Positions 28,259 to 38,718 are shown, counted from the first letter of the stretch. The stretch is DNA of 64,000 nt from Rheinheimera sp. D18 (GCF_004345025.1 NZ_CP037745.1:806001-870000), one strand, 5' to 3'. The notes: a model not told the origin generated them from the letters alone. Numbers and translations: made by a program.

Positions 28259-31000
28259 ATGGCATTTAAATATAAGCCTATAGTATGTTCATTTGTTGTT
28301 AGTGCTTTGTTTGCTTTTTCACCCTCTTTATTCGCAACGACAGTCGTTACTGATAAAAATATCAATGCTGATAATACCGCCACTATGTGGCCAGGTAGCC
28401 AATATAATGCGGCTATTCCCACGTTTAAAAGCGTGTTAGGCTACGACGTAGGTGAGCGTATTACTAGCCATAGCGATATGCTTCGCTACTTTGACGCCTT
28501 GCAACAGGCTGAGCCACAGCGAATAAAAGTGGTTGAATATGGCCGCACATGGGAAGGTCGAAAGCTTATTTATGCTGCTATAGGTAATGCGAAGCATATT
28601 GCCGATCTTGATGGTTTTGCCAAAAATATGCAGCAGTTATCGGACCCACGTAAAACCAACAAAAATACAGCTAAAGAACTCATTGGCCAATTACCCTCTT
28701 CAGTATGGTTAGAATATAGCGTACACGGTAATGAAATTAGCAGTACCGATGCGGCTATGATGATGGCTTATCATTTACTTGCTGCGCCTAATGAGGCAAC
28801 TAACCAAAAGATTTTAAACAACACCATCGTTTTTATTGACCCGTTACAAAACCCCGACGGCCGTTCACGCTTTATTAGCCGCTATTACGCCACAGTTGGT
28901 TTGCAGCATAGTGGTGATAGGTTAAGTGCCGAGCATAATGAGCCTTGGCCCAATGGCCGGTCTAATCATTACCTGTTTGATATGAATCGAGATTGGTTAG
29001 CGATAACTCAGCCAGAAACGGCGGGTAGAATTAAAGCCATGAACCATTACCGGCCGTTAGTCGTGATCGACTTGCATGAAATGGGTGGCGATCAAAGTTA
29101 CTATTTTTCGCCTTCAGCCCAGCCGTTTAACCCGCATATGACCAAAACTCAAATTAACAATATGAATACCATTGGTAAAAACAACGGTAAGCACTTCGAT
29201 CGCTTTGGCTTTGACTTTTTTACCCGTGAAGTTTTTGATGCGTTTTACCCTGGCTACGGCGATAGCTGGCCAACCTTTTACGGCGCGTCGGCGTCTACTT
29301 ATGAAGTGTCATCTTCTCGTGGTGAGCTGTTTAAAAAGCACAGTGGCGAAAATTTAACGTATTTGAATACGGTGCAACGCCATTTTGTTGCCTCGGTGTC
29401 GACCGCTGAAGCCGTAGCCGATAATCATGAAAAATTATTAAACGATTATTACCAATACCAAGTAACTGCCATTGAAGCTGGTAAAAACAACAAAAATGGC
29501 CGGGTTTTTATTATTCCCAATGAGCGAAACAAAGCCGGATCGCACCGCCTTGCTACCTTGATGGCGCAGCATGATGTTGATGTATTTAAGGCCACAGAAG
29601 CGTTCTCAAGTTGTGGCAAGCAATATCAAGCGGGGGCTTACTTTATTGATACAGCTCAGCCTAAAGGCCGGTTTGTTACTACAACCTTTAGCAAGCAGGT
29701 TGATATGGACAGCCAGTTTATTAAAGAACAAGAACGTCGGCGTAGTCGTAAATTACATGACGAAATCTATGACATAACCGGTTGGTCATTACCGTTAATG
29801 TTTGACGTTGACGTAGAGCAATGCGCTAAGCCCGTAACCGTTGCCAGTGAAGTGGTGAATAGCGATGACAAACTGCTTGGCAATGTTAGCAATATCGACG
29901 CTACGGTCGGGTTTATTGTGCCTTGGGGTGATATGGCGGCAGGCCGGTTTTTAACCGCTGCGTTGTTGCAAAATATAGTGATTAAAAGTGCCGATAAAGC
30001 TTTTGTTTTAGATGACAAGCAACAATTTGCAGCAGGCTCGTTAATTATCGAAAAACGCAGCAATGATGCTGACTTGGCAGCGAAAATTGCAAAAATAGCC
30101 GAACAAACCGGTGCGCAAGTGGTGGGTGTAAACACCAGCTGGGTTACCGAAGGCCCCAGTTTTGGTAGTGACAATACCGTTAATATGATTGCACCGAACA
30201 TTGCTATGGCGTGGGATGAACCCACCAGTTCGCTTAGCGCCGGTAACTCGCGCTTTGTTATCGAGCGCCAATTTAACTATCCGGTTACGGCGATACGCAC
30301 AGCTATGCTCAAATCGGCTGATCTTGCTAATTATCAGGTGCTTATTTTACCTTCTGGTGACTACAAAGCGGTACTGGGTGAACGTGGCGCCGCCAATATT
30401 AAGCAATGGGTAGAGCGCGGTGGTGTGTTAATTACCTTAGGCGATGCCACTAAATTTGCCGCTGAACCTGAAGTGGGTTTGCTAGATGTTAAAAGAGAAC
30501 GCGCGTTTAAAAATACAGCCGCAACTGACACGCAAGCCGCGAAGCACGCAGACGATGAGGCTATGGTTGATGGTCAATTAATAACCTCAAAAGATAGCTT
30601 GATTAAAGCTAGCGAAAACCTGCAAGAAAGCCCAGATTTTGTCGCCGGTGTACTGGCTAATATCGAAGTTGATCAAGAGCATTGGCTTACCGCTGGCGTA
30701 CATAAAAACTTGGTAGCTATAGCTTATGGCAATGATATTTATACACCAATAAAGCTGGCGTCAGGTAAAAACGTAGCATGGTTTGCTGGTGCCGATAATG
30801 TTTTAGCCAGCGGTTATCTGTGGCAAGAAAACAAACAGCAGCTTGCGTATAAACCTTATTTAATTCATCAGCCTATGGCCAAGGGTATGGTAATTGGCTT
30901 TACCCAAGAGCCAACGGCAAGAGCTTATCTGGATGGTTTAAACGTAATGTTATTGAATACTATTTTTAGAGCATCAGCTCATGCTTCGCCATTAAGGTAA
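28259..31000 (+). CDS. Secreted M14-family zinc carboxypeptidase with C-terminal amidotransferase-like domain
   Basis: A 913-residue exported protein. The start at 28259 gives a signal peptide ('MAFKYKPIVCSFVVSALFAF', cleavage near 'SLFA'); the in-frame TTG upstream does not. The M14 catalytic domain spans about residues 60-400: zinc ligands in 'VHGNEISS' (H and E), and 'VIDLHEMGGDQ' nearby. Residues about 660-780 ('YPVTAIRTAMLKSADLANYQ', 'LILPSGDYKA', 'WVERGGVLITLGDA') resemble a class I amidotransferase-like/ThuA-type fold, presumably non-catalytic. It likely degrades peptides in the periplasm or outside the cell. Followed by a strong terminator. Confidence 0.88.
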   Translation: MAFKYKPIVCSFVVSALFAFSPSLFATTVVTDKNINADNTATMWPGSQYNAAIPTFKSVLGYDVGERITSHSDMLRYFDALQQAEPQRIKVVEYGRTWEGRKLIYAAIGNAKHIADLDGFAKNMQQLSDPRKTNKNTAKELIGQLPSSVWLEYSVHGNEISSTDAAMMMAYHLLAAPNEATNQKILNNTIVFIDPLQNPDGRSRFISRYYATVGLQHSGDRLSAEHNEPWPNGRSNHYLFDMNRDWLAITQPETAGRIKAMNHYRPLVVIDLHEMGGDQSYYFSPSAQPFNPHMTKTQINNMNTIGKNNGKHFDRFGFDFFTREVFDAFYPGYGDSWPTFYGASASTYEVSSSRGELFKKHSGENLTYLNTVQRHFVASVSTAEAVADNHEKLLNDYYQYQVTAIEAGKNNKNGRVFIIPNERNKAGSHRLATLMAQHDVDVFKATEAFSSCGKQYQAGAYFIDTAQPKGRFVTTTFSKQVDMDSQFIKEQERRRSRKLHDEIYDITGWSLPLMFDVDVEQCAKPVTVASEVVNSDDKLLGNVSNIDATVGFIVPWGDMAAGRFLTAALLQNIVIKSADKAFVLDDKQQFAAGSLIIEKRSNDADLAAKIAKIAEQTGAQVVGVNTSWVTEGPSFGSDNTVNMIAPNIAMAWDEPTSSLSAGNSRFVIERQFNYPVTAIRTAMLKSADLANYQVLILPSGDYKAVLGERGAANIKQWVERGGVLITLGDATKFAAEPEVGLLDVKRERAFKNTAATDTQAAKHADDEAMVDGQLITSKDSLIKASENLQESPDFVAGVLANIEVDQEHWLTAGVHKNLVAIAYGNDIYTPIKLASGKNVAWFAGADNVLASGYLWQENKQQLAYKPYLIHQPMAKGMVIGFTQEPTARAYLDGLNVMLLNTIFRASAHASPLR

Positions 31001-31050
31001 AATGATGAATTATCGCTTTGGTTGTCTACCACGGTGCTAAATGTATAATA

Positions 31051-31083
31051 AAAAACGCTAACGCGCATGCGTTAGCGTTTTTT
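31051..31083 (+). terminator. Terminator after the M14 peptidase
   Basis: AAAAACGCTAACGC, loop GCAT, GCGTTAGCGTTTTTT: a 14-bp perfect stem with a T run, 50 nt past the stop. Confidence 0.92.
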
Positions 31084-31203
31084 GCTTAGTTTTTGACAGA
31101 AAATAGCAGATATTGGCGGTTATATTCTACTCATCCATGTAGAATGCGTTTTTAAAAGCTGGTTCAGCTTTTTACTCATTAGTGCAGATCTGTAGGAATT
31201 TCG

Positions 31204-31503
31204 ATGAAAAAAACATTCGCCTTAACTCACCCTAAGCTGAACCCAGCTCGGTTGGTGGATTCAATTAAATATGATATTAAAAAATACCTAAACCGTGAGC
31301 GTCGCAAGGCCTTGCCTGATGGTATGGATTACTGGACGTTTGATTGTCGCTTTGGTGCGTCGGTAGATGTTGCTGAAAAAATATTTACTGCTGAAATCAA
31401 TAAACATATTGATACCTCCGTTGCGCAAGAACTACCAGGATTCTATATTGAAATTCTTGCCAAAGCCTGTAAACACAAGCCGAACACCACAACTGCTGAT
31501 TAA
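31204..31503 (+). CDS. DUF6172-like small protein
   Basis: A 99-residue cytoplasmic protein starting 'MKKTFALTHPKLNPARLVD', with 'KYLNRERRKALPDGMDYWTF' and 'FYIEILAKACKHKP'. It matches my recollection of the DUF6172 family of small proteins; function unknown. TAGGAATTTCG precedes the ATG. It ends 45 nt before a DEAD-box helicase gene on the same strand and may be co-transcribed with it. Confidence 0.7.
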   Translation: MKKTFALTHPKLNPARLVDSIKYDIKKYLNRERRKALPDGMDYWTFDCRFGASVDVAEKIFTAEINKHIDTSVAQELPGFYIEILAKACKHKPNTTTAD

Positions 31504-31548
31504 TTTTTACCCCATTCTTGACTGTAGCAATTCTACAGAGGATCTCTT

Positions 31549-32811
31549 ATGCAATTTTCATCTTTAGATTTGGCTCCAGATTTACAACGCGCCGTTGTTG
31601 AATGTGGCTACAGTACTATGACACCAGTGCAAGAGCAGGCGATTGTGCCTGCGCGTCGCGGTAAAGATTTACAAGTAACTGCGCAAACGGGTACGGGTAA
31701 AACAGCGGCTTTTGCTATTCCTATATTACAGCGCATGCTGGACAAACCTAAAGCCACCGCTGAAAAACGGCCGCGTGCGTTAATTTTAACGCCAACCCGT
31801 GAATTAGCTGAGCAGTTAGCCAATACTATTGCTGCCTATGCCCAGTTTGTGCCTATTAGCGTTACGGCATTATATGGTGGCGTTAAAATGGGTGGGCAGG
31901 CGAATAAATTAAAAGCCGGTGTTGATATTGTTATTAGTACACCAGGGCGTTTAATTGAACATATGACCTTGGGCAACGTAATATTAACTGACGTTGAGTT
32001 TGTCGTGCTAGATGAAGCCGACCGTATGTTAGATATGGGCTTTAGTACTGATGTGCTGAAATTGATGCAAATGACCGCGACCACACGGCAAACCTTGCTG
32101 TTTTCGGCAACAACCTCACCGGCGGTGAATGAGTTATCGCATAAAATTTTAAATAATCATCAGCAAATACGTGTAACTAAAATAAACAGTACAGCTGATA
32201 CCGTAAACCATGTGGTGTATCCGGTAGAAGAAAACCGTAAAATTGACTTGTTTGAGCAACTATTAGCTGAAAACAACTGGTTTCAGGTGTTGGTGTTTAC
32301 GAGTACTAAAGAGCAAGCAGACCGCTTATTAGCTGGCTTACAAAAAAGTAAAATTAACGCTGATGTTTGCCATGGTGATAAAAGCCAAGGCGCAAGACGC
32401 CGCGCTATCGCTGATTTTAAATCGGCTAAATTGCAGGTTTTAATAGCCACCGAAGTTGCTGCCCGTGGTTTAGATATTCAAGGCCTTGATTACGTCGTTA
32501 ACTTTAACTTGCCTTATTTACCAGAAGATTACGTGCATCGTATCGGCCGCACCGGTCGTGCAGGCGCGAAAGGCGACGCTATTTCATTTGTTAGCCGTGA
32601 AGAAGAGCAAACCTTAGAGCGCATTCAAAAGCTGATTGGCGCTGATATCAAACGCATTGTTAAACCAGGTTTTGAAGTAAGCAACCGTGGCTCATTGTTA
32701 AAAAGTATTTCACGTAAGGTGTTATCCGGCCGCTCAAACAAAGCCAGCGAAACCACCATTAATCTAGATGCTGCTAATAAACCTAAAGCTAAACCTCGCG
32801 TTAAAAAGTAA
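31549..32811 (+). CDS. rhlE: DEAD-box RNA helicase, RhlE type
   Basis: A 420-residue DEAD-box helicase. Motifs in order: Q motif 'GYSTMTPVQEQAI', Walker A 'TAQTGTGKTAAF', 'PTRELA', 'VLDEADRMLDMGF', 'SAT', 'ARGLDIQGLDYVVNF' and 'HRIGRTGRAG'. The C-terminal extension is short and basic (ending KPKAKPRVKK), as in RhlE. RhlE modulates other helicases during ribosome maturation in E. coli. This is one of three DEAD-box genes in the window (with srmB and dbpA). GAGGATCTCTT precedes the ATG. Confidence 0.85.
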   Translation: MQFSSLDLAPDLQRAVVECGYSTMTPVQEQAIVPARRGKDLQVTAQTGTGKTAAFAIPILQRMLDKPKATAEKRPRALILTPTRELAEQLANTIAAYAQFVPISVTALYGGVKMGGQANKLKAGVDIVISTPGRLIEHMTLGNVILTDVEFVVLDEADRMLDMGFSTDVLKLMQMTATTRQTLLFSATTSPAVNELSHKILNNHQQIRVTKINSTADTVNHVVYPVEENRKIDLFEQLLAENNWFQVLVFTSTKEQADRLLAGLQKSKINADVCHGDKSQGARRRAIADFKSAKLQVLIATEVAARGLDIQGLDYVVNFNLPYLPEDYVHRIGRTGRAGAKGDAISFVSREEEQTLERIQKLIGADIKRIVKPGFEVSNRGSLLKSISRKVLSGRSNKASETTINLDAANKPKAKPRVKK

Positions 32812-32834
32812 GCCTATACCTTCATTCCACAAAA

Positions 32835-32871
32835 CAGTGCCACCTAAACTAATTGTTACTAGGTGGCACTG
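32835..32871. terminator. Hairpin between rhlE and the disrupted cation transporter
   Basis: CAGTGCCACCTA (32835-32846) pairs perfectly with TAGGTGGCACTG (32860-32871) across a 13-nt loop. On the minus strand it is followed by GTTTTG, so it mainly serves the convergent transporter gene, whose stop is inside the stem; the plus side has only a weak T run. Confidence 0.65.
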
Positions 32872-33161
32872 GCTTTATCTCGACACGCTTCGTCAGCAAA
32901 CTCTAATTCTATCGTGGTATGGGCAAAATTGAACTCGGCAAGCTGTTGTTGCAGTTGCTGTTTTAGGTTTTTTATCGCTACTAATGTTATTTCAGTTTTC
33001 AGCACTAAATGCACCGTCATTACACTATGCTCACCGTCTAGTGACCAAATATGAAAGTGGTGCAGTTCCGCCACTTCGCCTTTAGACAGTAATAGGGCAC
33101 GTACCTGTTTCATCAACTTTTTATCTGGCGTGCCTTGTAAAAATAGCAGTATGGTTTCTTT
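32859..33161 (-). pseudogene. Cation diffusion facilitator, C-terminal fragment (split by IS21 element)
   Basis: This minus-strand stretch encodes the cytoplasmic C-terminal domain of a CDF (CzcD/ZitB-like) metal exporter: 'ETILLFLQGTPDKKLMKQVR', 'GEVAELHHFHIWSLDGEHSV' and 'MTVHLVLKTEI'. It is separated from its N-terminal part (35143-35766) by a 1981-bp IS21-family element. Joining AAA at the 35143-35145 junction to GAA at 33158 recreates 'GRNLKETILLFLQGTP' in one frame and a 307-residue protein, the usual CDF length. The fragment has no plausible promoter or start of its own (a GTG within the IS end would be needed), so it is probably not functional. Confidence 0.9.
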
Positions 33162-33194
33162 TGTCACCGGTAATGTAAAACTGACCCACTAACG
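33162..33194 (+). repeat. IS21-family left terminal inverted repeat
   Basis: TGTCACCGGTAATG and onward, ungapped match of 24/33 to the complement of the right end, including the shared core CTGACCCACT / TTGACCCACT. Confidence 0.85.
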
Positions 33195-33265
33195 ACAATT
33201 TAAAATTGACCCACCTGAGGCAAAATTACCGCCGACATTAATTGAATTAAGGCGGTGTAATTTTA

Positions 33266-35067
<1,802 letters not shown>

Positions 35068-35103
35068 TAAAAGCCTGGGGTGGGTCAAATTTAGATTACC
35101 GTT

Positions 35104-35766
35104 TTAAGCGGTAAGTGGGTCAAAATTGGATTGCCGTTGACATTTAAGGTTACGGCCAACATTAAACAAAATAAACAGCGTAAAACCAATCGATAAAATA
35201 GGGTCTAAAATTGGCCACGGTTTAAACATCAAAACAATAGACACAATTAGTACTGCTACCCAGCCGAGTACATCTTCCAGTAAATGCCAATTAAGCACGC
35301 GCTCGTTTAGTGATTTGCCGCCGCTAAGCTTGTAAGCCGCAAAACCATTTACCGCAATACCAAATATTGCCAGCAGCAGCATACCCTCAGCTTGAGGCAT
35401 AACAGGGTTAAATAGTCTGGGGATAGACTCTAATAAAATCCAGATTGAGCCAATAGTTAGCACTATGCCGTTAATTAAAGCGCCCAGTAATGAAAAACGT
35501 TTATAGCCATAAGAGAAAATCGCATTCGATTTTTTATCACTAAGCTTATTCAGCCCCCAAGCGGTACCAATAGACAAGCTATCGCCCAAGTCGTGCACCG
35601 CATCGGCCATAATTGCTGTGCTGTTGGTTAACCAACCGCCAATAAACTCAATAATAGTGAAGCAAAAATTTAGGCAGAACGCCCAACCAATTCTGTTGGA
35701 TGCAGTGTCAGCACTAGAGTGATGATGCTTGTGGTTATGGCTATGGCCGTGATTATGGTTATGCAT
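35104..35766 (-). pseudogene. Cation diffusion facilitator, N-terminal fragment (split by IS21 element)
   Basis: The first 208 residues of a CDF-family metal/proton antiporter followed by 12 residues read from the IS end. A His-rich cytoplasmic N-terminus ('HNHNHGHSHNHKHHHSS') precedes six membrane segments. The metal-site motifs are present: 'HDLGD' in helix II ('ADAVHDLGDSLS') and 'HLLEDVLGW' in helix V. The C-terminal cytoplasmic domain is cut away at 35143 by the IS21-family element and lies at 32859-33161. Intact relatives export Zn, Co or Cd. The truncated product keeps the transport core but lacks the regulatory dimerisation domain, so activity is doubtful. Confidence 0.9.
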
Positions 35767-35842
35767 TTATTCAGTTCAACTTACTTCATACGGCAATAAC
35801 TATAACCTAACCGATAAGTAGCAATAAAAATAGTTTTGCTTT

Positions 35843-35886
35843 TTTACTGTGCGTCGCCTAGTATTATACTGTGTTATGCACAGTAT
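35843..35886 (+). promoter_or_regulatory. padR promoter with palindromic operator
   Basis: TTTACT (35843-35848) and TATACT (35865-35870), 16 bp apart, make a plausible sigma-70 promoter. A perfect inverted repeat ATACTGTG-TTATG-CACAGTAT (35866-35886) overlaps the -10 box. Further half-sites TACTGTG (35845-35851) and TACAGTAT (35893-35900) lie on either side. This is the expected layout for autorepression by the PadR protein encoded 40 nt downstream; binding itself is inference. Confidence 0.7.
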
Positions 35887-35926
35887 GTGGCGTACAGTAT
35901 ATGCCGAGAAGCAATAGGAATGAAAA

Positions 35927-36274
35927 ATGACCACTGCACAACTTGATAAAATGCGCTTTGAGCTGCGCCGAGGTGTATTAGTGCTGGCGGTATTAGCCTC
36001 GCTAAAGCAGCCGCATTACGGCTACTCACTGCGAAAGCAACTGCAAGACGGCGGCGTTGACATAGATGAAGGTACCTTGTATCCGCTGATCCGCCGTTTG
36101 GCCGATCAAGAGTTACTCACCAGCGAGTGGCGACAAGGTGAAGGCCGCGAGCGCCGTTATTATCAGTTATCTGAGCTCGGTAGCCAGCTATTAGCGCAAC
36201 TTACGGATGAATGGCAAAACCTTAATAACGCAATAGGTAAATTGTTATTAGCTAACAGTGGGGAGATAGAATAA
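35927..36274 (+). CDS. PadR-family transcriptional regulator
   Basis: A 115-residue PadR-type winged-helix regulator. The signature is clear: 'LRRGVLVLAVLASLKQPHYGYSLRKQL' then 'GVDIDEGTLYPLIRRLADQELL' and 'GEGRERRYYQLSELG' (the wing). It is followed without a gap (TAATG overlap) by a HAAS-domain membrane protein, the standard PadR partner arrangement. A palindrome overlapping the promoter suggests it represses its own operon. Inducer unknown. Confidence 0.9.
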   Translation: MTTAQLDKMRFELRRGVLVLAVLASLKQPHYGYSLRKQLQDGGVDIDEGTLYPLIRRLADQELLTSEWRQGEGRERRYYQLSELGSQLLAQLTDEWQNLNNAIGKLLLANSGEIE

Positions 36275-37230
36275 TGGATTTAGTTAAACGTTATGTGGCG
36301 GCCGTACAGCGCGAACTGCCAGACAATAAGCGTGAAGAAATTGGCCGCGAATTAGAAGCCAATATTATGGATCAGCTAGATGCACAAGCGGAGCAAAACG
36401 GGCCATTAACCGATAATGCTATTGCTTCGGTGTTAAAAGCTATGGGCCATCCGCGCCAAGTTGCACAGCAGTTTGCGCCTATCGCACCGTTAATTGCTAG
36501 CGAACATATGCAAATTTACCGTTATACGCTGTTTATGGTGCTGGGTATTTTGTTGGTGTTGCAAGTATTTAATAGCACGGCCAACTGGCTAGAGCACGAC
36601 TTTGGTTTGCTGCTATTTGTAAAAAGTATACTAAGCGGCTTTATTGAAGATGCGAGCTTTGCTTTTACCACTATAACGCTAGGTTTTATCGTGATATCCA
36701 GAGCTAAACCACAGTATTTACAACAAGCTAAAGAATGGCAGGTAGAGCAATTACCTTCGTTGCAGGCCAGCAAACAGCATATTTCACTGCAAGATATTGT
36801 TACCGATTTAATAACAGATACTTTTTTACTGGCGGTTATTAGCTATTTGCTACTGTTGTCACCAGAAGACTTGGCCGGTAAAACGGTATGGCTAACAGCA
36901 CACACACAACAGGTGTTGCTATTGGGCTTACCGCTATTAGTTGTGGGTGTATTGCTTAGTTTATGGCAGCTAAGTGCTAGGCAATGGAACAAGGGCATGC
37001 AACTGCTGAATATTGTGCTGAATATCGGCTTTGTAGTAATAATGCTGTATTTAGCTTTCAACGGCCCACTATTACAAATTGACCAGCAGAATTGGCCACA
37101 GATCTATGGCTGGGAAAGATTACAGCACGCTGCTACATGGGCATTACTTATTGGCGCTTGTTGGCCAGCTTACGAAGTAATACGCGACGTAATACGATTA
37201 CGCCGGCTAAGCCTAAGCAAAATAGGCTAA
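36274..37230 (+). CDS. HAAS-domain multi-pass membrane protein, partner of PadR
   Basis: A 318-residue inner-membrane protein. The first 70 residues are a HAAS-type cytoplasmic domain ('MDLVKRYVAAVQRELPDNKR', 'EIGRELEANIMDQLDA', 'VLKAMGHPRQVAQQFAP'), usually found next to PadR regulators and on permease N-termini. Five or six membrane helices follow, for example 'YTLFMVLGILLVLQVF', 'LLLGLPLLVVGVLLSLW' and 'ATWALLIGACWPAYEVI'. It is translationally coupled to padR. Function is not established; a role in membrane stress or transport signalling would be speculation. Its last 27 codons overlap an antisense reading frame described separately. Confidence 0.8.
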   Translation: MDLVKRYVAAVQRELPDNKREEIGRELEANIMDQLDAQAEQNGPLTDNAIASVLKAMGHPRQVAQQFAPIAPLIASEHMQIYRYTLFMVLGILLVLQVFNSTANWLEHDFGLLLFVKSILSGFIEDASFAFTTITLGFIVISRAKPQYLQQAKEWQVEQLPSLQASKQHISLQDIVTDLITDTFLLAVISYLLLLSPEDLAGKTVWLTAHTQQVLLLGLPLLVVGVLLSLWQLSARQWNKGMQLLNIVLNIGFVVIMLYLAFNGPLLQIDQQNWPQIYGWERLQHAATWALLIGACWPAYEVIRDVIRLRRLSLSKIG

Positions 37231-37336
37231 ACACAGTAATAGGTGCCCAAGCACCTTGGGTTAACTCATATGCCGCCGTTAATAGTAAGCCAAACAGCAA
37301 TACCCAAATAACACTGCCATTGCGCAGCGCTATTAG
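37148..37336 (-). pseudogene. Possible C-terminal remnant of a two-helix membrane protein
   Basis: An open minus-strand frame of 62 codons ending in TAA at 37148-37150 without a start codon in place. It reads like a real protein: two hydrophobic stretches ('VIWVLLFGLLLTAAYEL' and 'ITVFSLFCLGLAGVIVL') and a basic tail 'RRVLLRKLANKRQ'. It overlaps the end of the HAAS gene by 83 nt and becomes unconvincing at 37337, exactly where a HigA-like scrap begins on the other strand. It may be the cut 3' end of a convergent gene, or a chance frame. Confidence 0.35.
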
Positions 37337-37438
37337 TTGCTTCTGGAGGCTACACCTGGCACTCCTGAAGGTGACGAATTTGATGACTTAGTACAACTGA
37401 TTAAGGAGTATGAGGATATTCACTACCCGATGCCCTAA
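37337..37438 (+). pseudogene. HigA-type antitoxin remnant
   Basis: A 33-codon scrap without start codon, ending in TAA: 'LLLEATPGTPEGDEFDDLVQ' then 'LIKEYEDIHYPMP'. This matches the conserved linker of COG5499 HigA-family antitoxins (pattern A-x-PGTPEGDE..LV.L...YE..HYP), as I remember it; the N-terminus and the HTH are missing. No toxin gene is near. It marks the left edge of a rearranged region. Confidence 0.65.
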
Positions 37439-37471
37439 AAGCAAACTGTAAAACCAGTACTTAATATTTCA

Positions 37472-37771
37472 TTAGTGCAAAACTACAATATCAAGTAGCC
37501 CACCTAAATGGGACATTGCATCTTTGAAGTCAGCACATGGCAGGCCAACCTGATACCACTTATTACAGACATAGCCCGGTAGCATTAGTAATATTGTCTT
37601 ACTGGCATCATCAGTTTTAAATTTTGCCAAGGTCGTTAAATTGTGACCTGGACCTTTAAAAAGCAGCACACTCTTTCCTAAAGCGTAGTAATAAAACCGA
37701 GTAGCGCCGTTGTCAGTCCGCAGGTATAATTTTCTCGAGGGCTTTGGAACATCACTGCAACTGCAGACCAC
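37472..37771 (-). CDS. Hypothetical protein, possible lipoprotein with broken N-terminus
   Basis: A 99-residue frame starting at GTG. I do not recognise it. The first residues read 'LVVCSCSD' when extended slightly upstream, like the end of a lipoprotein signal with a lipobox, but a stop codon 8 codons upstream of the GTG removes any full signal peptide. The rest ('LYLRTDNGATRFYYYALGKS', 'GHNLTTLAKFKTDDASKTIL') has a plausible soluble composition. It could be a degraded secreted protein gene or a chance ORF. Confidence 0.35.
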   Translation of the reverse strand: MVCSCSDVPKPSRKLYLRTDNGATRFYYYALGKSVLLFKGPGHNLTTLAKFKTDDASKTILLMLPGYVCNKWYQVGLPCADFKDAMSHLGGLLDIVVLH

Positions 37772-38088
37772 CAGAGACGAACGAGTAACCTAGGCGAAAG
37801 CTTGGGTTTTTCATTTATTGCTTAACAGAAGTTATATAGCTGCTCTGTGCCAAAAGCGGAAATTCACTGAGATTCGACAAAATCGGCGCTTTTCACTGAT
37901 AGCGGACGTTTAGCGAGAAGTGTTAGAAGTGCTTTTTTTGGGTCACAGAAAAACAAGGAATTAGACTTTGAAAACTCTGATGCAGGAAGGCTAACCTTTT
38001 CTTGGTTCATTTCTCTTTCTGTCAGCATAAATTTAGTATTATGCAGTCCAAGTGCCTGTTCCAATTATCTTAGAGTTTGTGAAGCGTT
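37772..38088. other. Non-coding stretch with a dispersed motif
   Basis: No supported gene. It holds a 26-bp motif (37836-37861, ATAGCTGCTCTGTGCCAAAA then GCGGAA) that recurs imperfectly (about 20/26) at 41402-41427, plus the nearby string CGCTTTTCACTGATAGCG. A 66-codon minus-strand ORF covers it but reads as non-protein-like. Confidence 0.4.
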
Positions 38089-38718
38089 ATGACGACAAAG
38101 AAAAAAGGACGTCCAAAAGCGAGTGATGCGGGAGTGTTTGAAGAAAAGCTCTTAGCCTGTGCCACAGATCTGTTCATGAGACAGGGCTACGGTGGAACTT
38201 CGATTAGTCAGATCCTGAGTGTTTCAGATTGCGGTAAATCTGCTTTCTACCTGAGGTTTGGTGACAAAGAGAGTTTATTTTCTGCTGTGGTTCAACGATC
38301 AATTCGGACAATTTTCATTGAGTTAGGTGAGCTCCCCACATGCGACAGCCTTAACGATTGTCTTCAAGACGTTGGTGAGAGACTTGCTCTAGGTATGCTT
38401 GCAGAGCGGTGTATCGCGTTTATTAGAATTACTGCGGCTGAAGCTCTTAATTTTCCGCTGTTGGCTCAAAAGGCCTACCAATCGAGCCTCGCTGGTTCGG
38501 TAGATTACGTGGCGTCAGCACTCAAAACTTTCTTAGAAAGCCACAATGATGAACGTCTCAGAGAAATTGCAATAAGGTTTTGTGAGTTAGTAATTCAACC
38601 TTTATGCTTTCAAGCCGCTTTTGGCTGTATCCCTGAAAACCCAAAAGAGTATATCCGGGACCATGTGTCAGATGTAATTATTCTCCTAAATGCAAAAGGT
38701 CTGACAAATTGTCTCTGA
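38089..38718 (+). CDS. TetR/AcrR-family transcriptional regulator
   Basis: A 209-residue TetR-type repressor. The N-terminal HTH reads 'CATDLFMRQGYGGTSISQIL' then 'SVSDCGKSAFYLRFGDKESLF' (about residues 22-65), with a basic start 'MTTKKKGRPKAS'. The C-terminal ligand domain is divergent ('AAEALNFPLLAQKAYQSSL'), similar in style to TetR_C_7-type AcrR relatives. No efflux gene is adjacent; the next gene downstream is an endonuclease III-like protein 67 nt away. Target and ligand unknown. Confidence 0.85.
   Translation: MTTKKKGRPKASDAGVFEEKLLACATDLFMRQGYGGTSISQILSVSDCGKSAFYLRFGDKESLFSAVVQRSIRTIFIELGELPTCDSLNDCLQDVGERLALGMLAERCIAFIRITAAEALNFPLLAQKAYQSSLAGSVDYVASALKTFLESHNDERLREIAIRFCELVIQPLCFQAAFGCIPENPKEYIRDHVSDVIILLNAKGLTNCL

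Noticed and set aside
31093..31126. TTGACA...TATATT as promoter of the DUF6172-like gene
   Set aside because: The spacer is 22 bp, too long for a sigma-70 promoter.
37864..38064. 66-codon minus-strand ORF divergent from tetR
   Set aside because: No ribosome site, no recognisable pattern, and it covers a dispersed intergenic motif.
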